Shown here piece after piece: positions 1 to 11,858 of a DNA stretch of 64,000 nt. Every line of letters begins with the position of its first letter. Position 1 is the stretch's first letter. The notes beneath the pieces are model-generated. The model searched no databases. It was not told the origin of the DNA and worked only from the letters and a program-made list of their open reading frames with translations. The position numbers were made by a program, and so were the translations under genes. The DNA lies in assembly GCF_040581485.1 (NCBI RefSeq), contig NC_090128.1:21138431-21202430 (forward strand), given 5' to 3'. Source of the stretch: Linepithema humile. Lineage: Eukaryota > Arthropoda > Insecta > Hymenoptera > Formicidae.

Positions 1-144
1 TAATAAATAATTAGTAGATGGAGTCAAAAAGACAAGACACACGATTAACTTGAATCCCGATTTTCGTTCATGGAATTTTGGGATTAAATTCAGCCAAATT
101 GAGGGCTTACCGTATCGCGCTTTTGTACATACATGGTTTAATAC

Positions 145-278
145 CTTCAGGTCGGCATCGTAGGGCAGAGTTTTGTCCCAGAGATTAGGACCGAGGAAGG
201 CGGCCTGCGCTTCCACGTTGCCCCAAAGCTCGCCGTCGGCATCTTTCTTTTCCTCTGGTCCGTCTTTACCTTGTTTCC
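145..278 (-). CDS. Pdp1: Pdp1 shared PAR-domain exon (internal coding exon)
   Basis: Internal exon of a PAR-domain bZIP transcription factor. On the minus strand a T-rich tract and CAG end the upstream intron at 279. The exon reads from 278 in phase 1: after two bases it encodes KQGKDGPEEKKDADGELWGN, then AFLGPNLWDKTLPYDADLK. That second stretch is nearly invariant in insect Pdp1 and closely matches vertebrate HLF (AFLGPTLWDKTLPYDGD). In the family this region belongs to the activation/PAR portion of a nuclear, D-box-binding activator that feeds back on the circadian clock and has roles in muscle and growth. Three donors are possible: after 145 (AAG|GTATTA, phase 0), after 133 (CAT|GTATGT, phase 0) and after 111 (ACG|GTAAGC, phase 1). 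Family similarity stops at the lysine, which favours 145. The 111 donor is the best match to consensus and would add about eleven unconserved residues. The bZIP exons lie beyond base 1. Confidence 0.9.
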
Positions 279-1552
279 CTGAAAAAAAAAAATCAATTTT
301 ATTTGATTAGCTAATAGTATTCATTATTTTCAATCGCACGCATTTTATATTCGAATCATTCTTTATAAACACATTTATTTGCGAAATACGCAACAAACTG
401 TTGAAACGATTGTCGAATAATTCAGTTACAAAAACAAATTTAATAATGTTTTGCTGTTAAATAATGTTTAATTCTTGCGGATATCAATTTTAGTTGCAAA
501 ATCCCGTTGTTCTGTTGTGGAAAACCTCCTTTTGCAAAATTACTCATGAATTTTAATAGCAGACAATTTATTGAAAACAATCTTTTCTGGCGATATTTCG
601 AGTGCGCAGATATTTAGGAATGCTGTTGGCAAGCCACTTATACATCTTTCGCATTTGTAATGCGTTCTTCTTTTTCCGAAACTTCCGGAATACGATTCTT
701 TACGGAATTCGACGTTTATTCCACATGTATAATGGCCATTTACAATTTTACACGCTTTCCGGGTTTCTATGCCTCTGGTATTCTTTCTCCACAATCCTTT
801 GACTATCTTTTGAGTACCAATTTATAATAAAATAGCATTGACTCGCGCATATAATAAGTATATGTAAATATACTTAAAAAGTTAAAATGTAATGAGATTC
901 TTACAGCACTCTATTTTATTTTCACACAAAGTTCGACATTATTTAATTAATCGTCATGCCGATTTTTATATCACACTTCTTGCAACTGGAAATTCTCTCG
1001 CGGAAGACAAAAAGTGTAAAGGTAGCCTTGAAGATGCTCATCTAAAAATAGTGAGCTAACCAAGACCATTATCTCATACTACGTTTGTATGATATTTTCT
1101 ACTCTTAAAGTATTATAAATTCTCATCATTTATTATGATAGTTGCGAGTTGCATAAATAAAGTAGTCGGGGACTACACATCGCGCAAAAACATTTTTCTT
1201 ATATTTCAGATTGATTCTGCAATTCTGCAAAAAAATCGACGAAATTGTTTAGCTATTTAGGTTTCGTGCTTCTACTTTGATAGTCGTCGAGTCTGGGGAA
1301 TGTTCGGGTCGACTGTCAAGGCTGTGTGAACGTGCCTTGTCACGCTATGATGTTAGTCACTAAGCATCGGATGGAAATGACAAGGATAGTTATGATGATG
1401 ATGATTATGGTGATCGTGATGCTGACGATTATGATGACGACGATAATGATAATGATCATGATAACGATGACGATGATAACAATGGCGGTATATAATGAAA
1501 ATGATAATCGTCGGCAACTATGTTTAATGGCAAATATGCTGGATAGGTGTAG
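279..1552 (-). other. Pdp1 intron, AT-rich
   Basis: Follows the acceptor of the shared exon. Apart from the GAT tract at 1389-1500 I see no coding or RNA feature. Confidence 0.6.
1389..1500. repeat. Imperfect (GAT/GAC)n trinucleotide tract
   Basis: Repeated ATGATGATGATTATGGTGAT-type sequence. It yields Met/Ile- or Ile/Val-rich frames on either strand that are not credible proteins. Confidence 0.85.
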
Positions 1553-1554
1553 TA

Positions 1555-1791
1555 TACAGGGTGATTCAGAACAATCCAGGTGTCCTTGCACATACGTATT
1601 CCTGAGTTAATTCTGAGACGATTTTTCCTTTACAAAAATTTTGTCCGCGGCTTATTTTTCAAGTTATAAAAGAAAAAAGTTATCAAATCACGGAACGAAT
1701 ACAGAAGATAGGCAGGAGCGGCGCAACTGGGCGCAACTCCATTCGACACGGGTGATTACGGGACGCACGTTGCGATCAAACACACGTGATG

Positions 1792-1885
<94 letters not shown>

Positions 1886-2639
1886 CGCTCGCTCGCTCAC
1901 TTACTTTTACAAATTCGACGTCTTCATTCTGTTTGACGGATGAATAATTTTACCGGGGATAAGCAATAAAAATTTACACAGCACTTGACATGCAACAAAT
2001 CCATACCGAGATTTATAAGACATACATTTTTTTTCGTATCACGTATCGAATTTACTCACGTAAATGAATAATTTATAAATCGATTCATTACTATTAATCA
2101 CTGCCGAATAATCATATTCCGCTTACTTTTATTAAGAAAAAAGTACACACTACATGCAATTACAGTAATCAATACTTTCACAGATTTACACACACTCACA
2201 CACGAATCTATCGGTTTGTTATTACTACCGATTAATTATTCGGTGACTAAAAATTATTCGAAGGATACGCCTAACGTTTACACAACGCACGTAGCTCGAT
2301 GCGGAGACAGTACTCGATGTAAACAATGAACCAGATTATGTTTTTATTGAAAAGTATTGTTACGCCTGTGCTTTTCGCCGCTGATGCTGTGTGTTACAGC
2401 TGACGGACCGATCGATAATATCGATAATATCGCAGTGATTAATAGTAATAAATCGATTTATAAATTATTCATTTACGTGAGTAAATTCGATACGTGATAC
2501 GAAAAAAAAATGTATGTCTTATAAATCTCGGTATGGATTTGTTGCATGTCAAGTGCTGTGTAAATTTTTATTGCTTATCCCCGGTAAAATTATTCATCCG
2601 TCAAACAGAATGAAGACGTCGAATTTGTAAAAGTGAGCG

Positions 2640-2683
<44 letters not shown>

Positions 2684-2957
2684 GTGTGTGCGTGTGTGTG
2701 TGTGTGTGGGGCGCGTGTTTCATCACGTGTGTTTGATCGCAACGTGCGTCCCGTAATCACCCGTGTCGAATGGAGTTGCGCCCAGTTGCGCCGCTCCTGC
2801 CTATCTTCTGTATTCGTCCCGTGATTTGATAACTTTTTTCTTTTATAACTTGAAAAATAAGCCGCGGACAAAATTTTTGTAAAGGAAAAATCGTCTCAGA
2901 ATTAACTCAGGAATACGTCTGTGCAAGGACACCTGGGTTGTTCTGAATCACCCTGTA
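1555..2957. mobile_element. Foldback DNA element with ~550-bp inverted arms
   Basis: Left arm 1555-2104 is inverted as right arm 2432-2957, around a 327-bp loop with no coding potential. The ends read TACAGGGTGATTCAGAACA and its complement, flanked on each side by TA (1553-1554, 2958-2959). This suits a TA-targeting (Tc1/mariner-like) non-autonomous element, but the superfamily is inferred. Each arm carries a CA/CT compound microsatellite. The left has an uninterrupted AC tract (about 1794-1843), a CT tract (1845-1882) and CGCT repeats. The right has a GA tract (2643-2681) and only a short, interrupted GT tract. Predicted peptides repeated in both arms are by-products of the inverted repeat. 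Confidence 0.85.
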
Positions 2958-2959
2958 TA

Positions 2960-3906
2960 ATAAATCCGCTCGGAAACCGATAAAATTTAAGATTCAAGTG
3001 TGTAAAGCGATCCCGTCGGATAATACCACTCAAAGATATTTACCATCTTTTTTCGCGCTGTATGCCGCGTAAAATATTACCCTCGTGCGAGAGCTCAGGT
3101 AACTCCATTCGTCGATATGCTAATTCCGCCACTTGGTTGCTTTTTCACTTCGGTTTACAGAATATCAGCTCGGTCGCGCGGTTTGCCGAGGTTTGCGGTT
3201 TCTGGCGTGCCAATGCGCTCTATTCAACTATTGTTGCAGTCGTGCCTGTAAATCCAAGGCTGCACTCACAATACCGTCCTGTCTCGACACAGTGTGTGGA
3301 CATACATTCGCGTAGTGTCAGGCGATAGGAAACGCGAGATGAGATTTTTTTTCAAAAAGTATCGCCGCCAAGACCTCCTCGGCGGCGACGAGGCGGCGCG
3401 AAATAACTATACGGCCGAAAAATCTTCATTTTAACGACGTGCATTCGACGTATAATACAATGGACTGAGTGTGGAAGGTATTCGACCGATTACCGGCCGC
3501 CTAAAAATAATCCCGGCGCCGAAATCTCGGGGACCGCGATTAAAGGAGTGGAAAGCGAGATCTCGATGGGACCCGCGCTCGCTTTGCCCGCGGCGTCGCT
3601 TTAGGTGCTCCCGGCCGGGATTTCTCCACAGCATACGCCGGCTAAACAGCTAAACAACGGCAGCCCGTAATTTGGTTCAAGGCTGCTCGTCGGTCGGCCG
3701 GCCAGCTCTGCGGAACTAATCTCGTGTTGCGAGGCGGCATTATCCACCGGCTATGCCGCGAGAGAGAACGGCGGGGAGCAGCAGCGTGTCTCGTTCGATG
3801 GTCGCGTCGGGCACGATGTAACCGGGGCCGGCGCGGGGGCACGGGGGATCTTCCTGATTTTATCCATTCATTCATTCGTAGCTGCATTTCCGTACCCCCG
3901 GCATCG

Positions 3907-3965
<59 letters not shown>

Positions 3966-6437
3966 TCGCGGCGTCCTCGTTCGTTCCTCGTTTGTTTACA
4001 ACGGCCGGCCTTTGGCGATAGCCACTACTCGCCCGCATTAGCGGAAACACGCGATTTCGATGTGAACTTGGTACAAAGGCACTCGGTATTGTTTTTTTAG
4101 AAATTTGCCTAATGATATTGCCTGGTGATACTGGGTCTAATCTATTTTTGTAGCGCGAAACGGAAAAGACGCATCGTAAATTACACTCGAATTAATGGAT
4201 ATATTTAGTGAGAATTTTTTCGCACTATCAAATTTAATTGATCATTCCTCTTTGTTCTGTATTAATTAATATAATATAATCGTATCAATGCTGGGAATTT
4301 CTGGGCTCGAGAAATCGCATGTGTTTAAGCAAGGAATTTGTATATTGGCGCTCTGTTTTGTCAGAGAGATTGTAAAATTTTTAAAAATGTTAAATCAATG
4401 CAACATCATTGAATTCCAGGAGATTTTAATAATAAATTTATAATTGATCTATAAAAAAGCATAATTTTAACATAAATCACCGTGTGCACGTGTGCACAAT
4501 AAGTAGATACATTAAGCAATCATCCGATAATTGTAAATATTAATGGTAATTAAAATCATTAAACATCAAGATTCATAAAAGATCATAAATGCCAATTTCA
4601 TCGACATTGATAATGTTCGTTTGCACGAACGTGCAACACAGACTAGCTTCTAGCGTCAAGCAAGCGCGTTTTGTTAATTGTACCAATAGATAAAAACCGT
4701 GAAGATAACATGGTTAATTACCGCGGTCACAAGCGCGTATCACAGGTACATGTTCCACTTCTTGACAATATCGCGGTGGAAATATTATTTACACTTGCAC
4801 TGCGCGACAACAAAATTAATTTTAATACACGTATATTAATACGCGCGTCGACGCTTTAATATACAACGCAAAGATAAAATATTGGAAATTAAACAAGCTT
4901 AATGATATGCGTAAAATTCGTTCAATCTATCAATACAAAGTGAGCTAAGATTGAAATTACTTGATTAAGTCAAATTCCAATTCGCAATTTCAATTTCCAA
5001 TGCACAGTCTAATATGGACTTGAGGAAACTCGTGGAAGATGTGGCAATTATTCGAACGTGGCATTGAGAAAGGATTCTACCGCGACGATCACCGGTAATT
5101 CGCAAAAATGATAGATCGGCTAATAAATTGTTGGCACTTAAATGCTGAAAACAATAAACTCGTTGCAATGAGCGCAAAACCATTTTGTCGCTTAGATAGT
5201 CGCCTTGGCAGACCGCTCTTGGGTTTATACTTACGCGGAGATGACAAAACCACATCGTCGCCATGGTCTACCGCACATACATATATGAGTTTATCGATTT
5301 TTGTAATCGTACGTTTACTCACACGTCGTCAATCGCGACTCCAAATCTCAATTTCATCTCTCGGTCTCCTTGAGCTTGCTATTTTTTTTTCTTTTTTAAT
5401 TAATAGGATGCTTGTTGTACACGGTCAAAGATATTTGTTTAAGTTCTGTAAATTTTTTTGTTTTTATTTCTTTTTCTCAAAGTCGCCATCGTTTCTCGTT
5501 TATGTAATCGGCGACACGCGAACATCTAGGTGAACACGCGAGAGTGTCGCGAGTGTCGCGAATGCGTTTCTGACATAACTGTCGCGGTCTTTCTCGAAAC
5601 TCTCGATAATCACTGTAACCCAATGCATGAGTGCTCGTCTCCCCGAAGAACCAATTCATTTTACCGGCGCCGTAAACAATAATTGTGTTGAAACATTTCA
5701 AGAAATTGGGATAAGTCTGGTCGTTGTGGATTCGCTTTGATTTACATCGTTTTAAACTTTGATTTACACCGAACGACGTTGAACTTTCAAATTGTAAAAT
5801 GAAATTGTGTACATGTCGCTTGTTCTGGAAGTTTAATTTTTCTTCGCCACAATGGGCACACGGCGCGCCGCTGATAAACCTTCCTCGATCAATCGAATCT
5901 ACGGCACACAATAGCTCGTGGGATAGGCCGCTCGTCCGAAATAACCATTGACCAAGGCCGCACACACACACACACACAGGAAACCTTCTCTAAACAAATG
6001 CGATTGTTTAACTACTGCTACTACTGCCACGACTCCATCATTGCGATCTATTTCCGCGATTGAGATCCCGAGATCACCGCGATATTCATTTATAACATTA
6101 TAAAGCTGTAGCATGTTAATTCAATGAAACTTAGACCTCAAACTCCATGAAATAGTTTTATTCATTTAACTTTTTGAAATGTATATATTCTGCACGTAAG
6201 ATAGAACAAGCAATTGAAAATTTATCATCCTGCAATTCGAGGAAATAAAAAAATTGCAAAGATTAAAAAAAATATTTAAAATAGATATCTACAAATTACA
6301 TGTTATTCTATGTATGAATAAGCTCAAAAACCAAATGTCAAGCTCTGAAGCGCTTTCTTGCGGTTGGCTACACTCGGAATGAAAAATCAAGAGGCAACAT
6401 GACGCGGAACGCGATAGACGGGGAGAACTTGACTTAC
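2960..6437 (-). other. Pdp1 intron with a GC-rich patch
   Basis: 3330-4050 is GC-rich and ends in the TC microsatellite; it may be a regulatory patch, but no exon with consistent start, phase and donor was found. A good minus-strand donor (CCGC|GTAAGT) at about 5235 has no phase-1 ATG upstream. A short CA tract lies at about 5960-5978. Confidence 0.5.
3910..3961. repeat. (TC)26 microsatellite
   Basis: A 52-bp pure TC tract at the end of a GC-rich patch (3330-4050). Confidence 0.95.
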
Positions 6438-6532
6438 GATCTGTAAATCTCGTGCCGTTGTCGGTACCCCGATGATTTGTACGTGCGGTAAGCCGCCATC
6501 GTCCCTTCTGACGTACGACCCGTAACCGGCAT
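6438..6532 (-). CDS. Candidate TATA-driven short first exon
   Basis: On the minus strand a TATA-like CTATATATATC (6585-6595) is followed by ATGs at 6532 and 6499 in the same frame, and then a strong donor, ATC|GTAAGTCAA. From 6532 the peptide begins MPVTGRTSEGT and continues MAAYRTYKSSGYR; the exon holds 31 codons plus two bases (phase 2). The TATA-to-ATG-to-donor layout looks like a genuine promoter-proximal exon. However, phase 2 does not fit the shared Pdp1 exon (phase 1), so it would have to join an exon outside the window, for example a short isoform lacking the PAR exon, or belong to another transcript. Not recognised by sequence. Confidence 0.35.
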
Positions 6533-6584
6533 TAACTTAAATTCTATTAGACACGAAAGTATCCCGCAATTGTGCGGTACACCC

Positions 6585-6595
6585 GATATATATAG
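6585..6595 (-). promoter_or_regulatory. TATA-like box for the 6.4-kb candidate exon
   Basis: CTATATATATC on the minus strand, about 53 bases before the first ATG at 6532. Transcription would be expected to begin near 6560. It is supported only by its position relative to the ATGs and the GTAAGT donor; AT-rich DNA makes TATA-like strings common. Confidence 0.3.
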
Positions 6596-9500
6596 CGACG
6601 TTGCGATCGTATGTGAAATTGCGCGGATGGAAATTCAAGCCGCGATATCCCTTTATTGCGTAACTGCTTGCTTTCCTCTTCCGTCTAGTTCTTCCCTCTT
6701 TTGTGCATCATCGAAGAACGTATACTTCGAAGATTATTAAATTTAGGTGACTCTTCGAGACATTAATCCGCGGCATTAATACTCGCGTTAGTAACTCGCG
6801 TGTCTTCGAAGTGCCGGAAACGCGGCAAACATTTTTTTTTTTTCCCAAAACACTTTCTCTTTTCAAGCACGCTCTAATTAGCTTCAGTCTTCTTTAATTA
6901 TAGACGCGCGCCGACGCTCATGATGATTATACACAGGAAGAGAAGAAAATTAGCGGCGTCAAGAGATGTCGCGACACCTTCGCAACGATAAATAATTGTA
7001 TCGTAATATAATTATTTTCATTCCAAAACGCTTATGCGCTATATATGTGGCGCCTATAACTATATTGTATTACTATTACACCGTGTACAACATTTCTCAC
7101 GCGGATTTCCCATATAGCAGCGCGAGGAAAAGCTATTTCCTCGTTTTGCGCGGAATCTTCACTCGTATAAAATGCAGCGACGTCCTAACGGCCGAATACG
7201 CGCTTCCTAGAAAGTTCACCTCCCGCTTCGTTGTCAGCTTTTGCACTATGCACAATGCCGCATATGTTTATCGGCCTTATCTCTTTTGCCGTTGCTTCGA
7301 CAAATGCCTTGTGAAAATGCAAGCAGGAATTATAGTCTGGGAGACCCGTATGTTTTCTTAGATTTCCACTGTGTGTACGTATGCGGCGCTATCTCTAGTA
7401 CCGACACGACCTCATTACACCTATCGTTACTTTTTAGGCGCGACTGAAGTCTAGTCTAGAGCGCTAGTATTCTTTCAAAATTTTTACTCAATACAGTTTG
7501 AGGCAACTTTAAATAATGATATTGGCGAAGCCTTTCTTTTCCTGCTCTGACTCGCTCATATAAGCAGATAAGAATAAAAAAATGATTGAAAAAGAATGAT
7601 TAAAAATTATATAAGATAACACGTGATAATGCGCGCGCAATGACTTATACGTTTGACGTGGAAATGCAACAGGCGATTACCCGCAAAATCATTAAGGGTA
7701 TTAGAGAATCCTTTGAATTCACGTTTTATACAAAAGTTTGAAAGGTTGCGGCCGAACGACTAAACCGATTAAAATGATCAATAATACGTCGGATCAGGTG
7801 ACTCAAAGCCGCTTCTAGCGGCGAGAAGTGACATTTTATTAATAAAATAATCGTTATGTTTCACGTGTAAGGAACTTTCGATCTGTGCTACATGTAGGTC
7901 GATTAATGCCTGACCGAATTTCTCGATAGACACAAAAGCTCGCATCGTTCGTCTGCCGGCTACGAGGTATGAACAGGTGCGTCGCAAGGACAGGTATTAC
8001 GATGAAAATGACACGCGCAAAACTATCGAGCTAGTTATCGGATAATTTTTGAGCTAATGCCAATTCTATCAGTATCGCTTTCATTATTTTCTTTTTAATT
8101 TATAGAAGACAAAACAAAATAAAATATGATAAAAATGTTAGGCATTCCGTGATATTAGAATATTGTTTATAATTTTTGGGAAAATATAAAAATAGAATTG
8201 CACTGTATAATTTGCATAGAATATTACATCAGTGGGATGCGGATAAAAATGTTCTTATCATCAGCAAGACATTAATTTTTACGTCCATTTTGAGATAAAA
8301 ACGTATAATAGATATTTTATATTCCTACTTTCCTCTTCTCTTAGCACGTTCTACGGTTTAATCAGTTAAGCATGACTGAACGCGAGAGAGGAAACAAGAA
8401 TCGCGAATCGTGGATGTGCAACAAGTATTACATGTAATGAACTAACGCGCAGCGAGCCACGAAGTCGTCCTTGGCCGCTCCTCCGAGTGCTACTAGAACT
8501 CTTAGAAATGGTTTCCTATCGCCTGTCACACGAATAAAGCTTATGCGGAGAATGAAATAGAAGCGTATACGCGCGATCCTTGAATTTTGAAACCGACGAA
8601 TCCTCATTCCTCGAAATATACTCAAAATCTTCATTACGTGTAATGCATAATAATAATATGTGCGCATTCTATATTCAAATCACTCGGTTTCATCCACATT
8701 TGTTAAAAAACTGCACTTAGAAATTCGTTGCATCGTAATTATGCGGAATTTCGTTCGGTGGGGTCAACCGTAATAAAATTCTGTGGTCTCCCGCAACGAT
8801 ATAACGTACATACGTGCATATGTACCGCGGAATTAACAAGTAGAGAATCGCGATTACTAACGCGTCCCTCGAGTAATGTCAGGGGGCACCGTTTGCGCGA
8901 ACTAACGTTATAAATAAACGCCGGGAAGAGTAGAAATTTTACGAGCGTGAATACCGCGTTGCGCGTGACCGTTTAGCCAATGTAACTGCACCCATGTGTG
9001 GACGCCAGCGTATCGTCCAGTGCATATTCGGATTAAAACCGCGTGCATGGATGTGGGTATTCTTTCAGCGAGCGTTCATACACGCATATGAATATAACTT
9101 AAGATTCTCGTCGAGGAATTAAACAGTGCGAGAGACGGTAAAACTCGTTTTGTGTCGGTTTATGTATCAATATATCATCAACGATCGCGCGGTGATTCAT
9201 CATGACGCAAAAAGAAATTTACTGGGCACAGACTTTATAAGATCTTTATTTCGCTAATGTAAGTTATAGACGTCATTACTCGATAGTTATGCTTTTCCGA
9301 AATAAATTAAAAATATCAAAAATATCAAATAATTGCACGCAATTCCACTAACGTATCGTACGTTTATTGTATTTTTATTTAAATACAAATGTCGTTTATT
9401 AAAATTATCCGAAAAAAAAGAAAAACTGAAATTATTCGACAGTATATGCGAATGTCATAAGATTTGGTAACATTTCTTCATTGAATTATTATACATATAC

Positions 9501-11652
9501 CGCTTGAGATTCTAATATAGGAATCGGTTAGTCTCCTAACCTGGTTAGATGCCTTGAGCGAGGCTCATAAAGAGTGAAACTAGGCTTGCTAGTATCCGCG
9601 TAACGCGAAAGAGAGTGAAAGAGATTTTCGCTTTCGTTGGAAAGGCCTTCTCTTCCCGCTTCCTCGGGCGCGACGTGGAGCGCAACGGACGCTCTTTCGC
9701 TTGTTTCCTCTTTACCCGATGACCCACTCCTGCGATAGGCAGGTACAACAGACGACACGACGTGACGGCATCGTCTGCACGTGTACGCTTATCGAATAGG
9801 CATGATACGTATTTACACATAGTTCTCGATCTCATCGGAATGTGTTTGGCAAATATTTATTAACAAAATTGTAATGAACTTTTCCCCGAGAAAAATACCA
9901 GGTTATATCGATGACTTCTGAGCGACGGAAACTGAAAGGCTTCTTACGAATTGAGAACCGCAAATGCGCAGCGGAAGCTTATTTCTCAGAAAAGTAAAGA
10001 TCACAATCTTGTGAATGCTTGCGTCGCAGCGCAGCTAGGAACGAATTTTCTCGTTTTATCGCATGTGGCTTTGTCAAGCGAAATAATGTGAAGCGGTGAA
10101 TGATATCACATACTGATCTAGATCAGGATACCACCGTGAGAACAGACGCTCATAACAACCAGTACCGGAAATAGTGTGCCATCCGGATTACGAACGTGAT
10201 GCGCTTCTCTAGCAACATATTCTTGATTAATCCGTTGCCTAACACAGCGTTCTGCATTTAATTTTAATTATCATAGAAATAATGGAGTAATTTTACAACA
10301 GGTTTTGTTTGAAACATACATCTTTCTGTTGTATAAACTTGCATTTATTAATATAATACCTTATTAAAACTTTCGTATCTGTTGAAACGTTTTATAAAAA
10401 GAATTTCGACACGAAAACATGAAAATGGCGTACATATTCAAAAGGAAACTTTCCCCGCGGAAAATGATCGAACTTCCGGTTGTACCGACGCGACGTAAAA
10501 GCCAGACGATGACGTAAGCATTGGTACTCTAAATGAATTAACGGATACGATTCGTCGATCGCCCAGTCAGATAGGTGGAAGAATCGGTCATGCGAGAGGA
10601 AACGCCTAGAGTCGGTTAAGATCGCGGAAGTATAGCCGACTGTTTGCGTTTTCTCCCCACCCAGTTTAGCTTTCACCCTTTCTTTCACGCTCACGATGAT
10701 ACTTCCTGTCTGCATCACCGTCGCCATCGCGATAGCGGCAACCTGCAGTTTCCCGAAGGATCGCGCGGTCAAAGAGTAAACATTTGCACGTTGAAACATT
10801 AGCATCGAGACGATTTTATGGCAGGTTGAAGATGTTAACGAAATCAAATGTCAGCTATGTTAAAAGATAATATAATCACCTACAGAGAAAGCTAATTTTC
10901 TAGTAACTTGGAATATTAAATTAAAACAATAAATTTTGTTTGTTTAACCTAACAAGACATCTTTTTTATAAAGCGATCGTTTTCAAAACAAAACAAACAT
11001 TTTTTTGCGAAACAGCCTACTTTTTCTTTTCCTTTATTTAAGCGGTTACAGTAGTCGGTTGTGTTTTCTTTGTTTTCTAATCACCTTTTCGTTTTCCTCG
11101 CGCAAGAACGTGTTTTAAATAGTAGTTTGATTAGAAAGTACGTGGGCGTATTTACGATGATTGCCGGTTCGATAATTTTGCTATAGAAAGTTTCCCGCCT
11201 GTGTGCCCGCCGCGCGCCGCGCGTTGAACGTTCGGCGTAAGCATTTAAAAAGGATCTGAACGATTTATAACTATACACCAGCCGTATATACACATTGTGC
11301 GAGTAATGAACGCCCGTCGGAATACCTTCCGCATGAAGTACGCCGATGTATTTATATACCTTAAGAGGGAACATATTTCTCGGTTGTTCGTGTGAAACAA
11401 ATAAATACGCGTCGTCTAATTGCTTCAAGGTAATAAATAATTAAAGCGAATAATTAAGGAGAATCTTTTCCATGACGCGTGATTCCGTGCGAATCTGTAA
11501 CTCTAACATTGGCTGATATTTCGCGACTATAAAAAAGCCGATACCGAGCTGAGAGATGAATCGTATCCGGCTATGCGATCTCGTGTTCTGTAACTGGTTT
11601 CGAAAGGCGCATGTGTCCTTCGGGGACGCGGAATCGCGGCTCGTCCTTGGCC

Positions 11653-11858
11653 ATGGAGCATGGCCGTCGCAGTCGCGTAATACTCGCGGTGATCCTTTTA
11701 GGTAATTCTTAACCGTTACGTTTCACGTAATCGACGTAATACGTTTGATCGTCATCGCGCGTCTTTCAGTTGCTCGTACAATTCGCATCAATTGCAACAT
11801 CGCGATTTCTTCCGCGCTGTTTTAGCATTTCCAAACCACTTGAATGAAGAAACATTGT
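11653..11858 (+). CDS. Possible tiny two-exon plus-strand gene
   Basis: A TATA box (TATAAAAAAG, 11528-11537) precedes an ATG in excellent context (TTGGCCATGG, 11653). This frame reads MEHGRRSRVILAVILL, shaped like a signal peptide, up to a GTAATT donor after 11701. A 68-bp intron (11702-11769) ends GCGTCTTTCAG; the length and both borders are typical of insects. After splicing the frame stops within 20 codons, giving about 34 residues. A different ATG at 11555 gives a frame that stays open through the same intron to the TGA at 11856-11858 (about 80 residues), but it lies only 18 bases after the TATA box. I cannot tell which frame, if either, is translated, and neither is recognised. Confidence 0.2.

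Noticed and set aside
1641..2871. Paired peptides beginning MSAAYFSSYK on both strands
   Set aside because: They are the two arms of the foldback element read from each side, with dinucleotide-repeat tails.
5235..5322. Minus-strand GTAAGT donor after CATCTCCGC
   Set aside because: The only phase-1 frame has no ATG, and the ATG frame is phase 0. At most a non-coding first exon.
5477..5977. 166-codon minus-strand open frame with a CxxC
   Set aside because: Starts at GTG inside a CA repeat, no similarity recognised, no splice logic.
10392..10847. 151-codon minus-strand open frame
   Set aside because: No recognisable domain. The only phase-1 donor inside (CTGG|GTGGGG) is poor, and composition explains its length.
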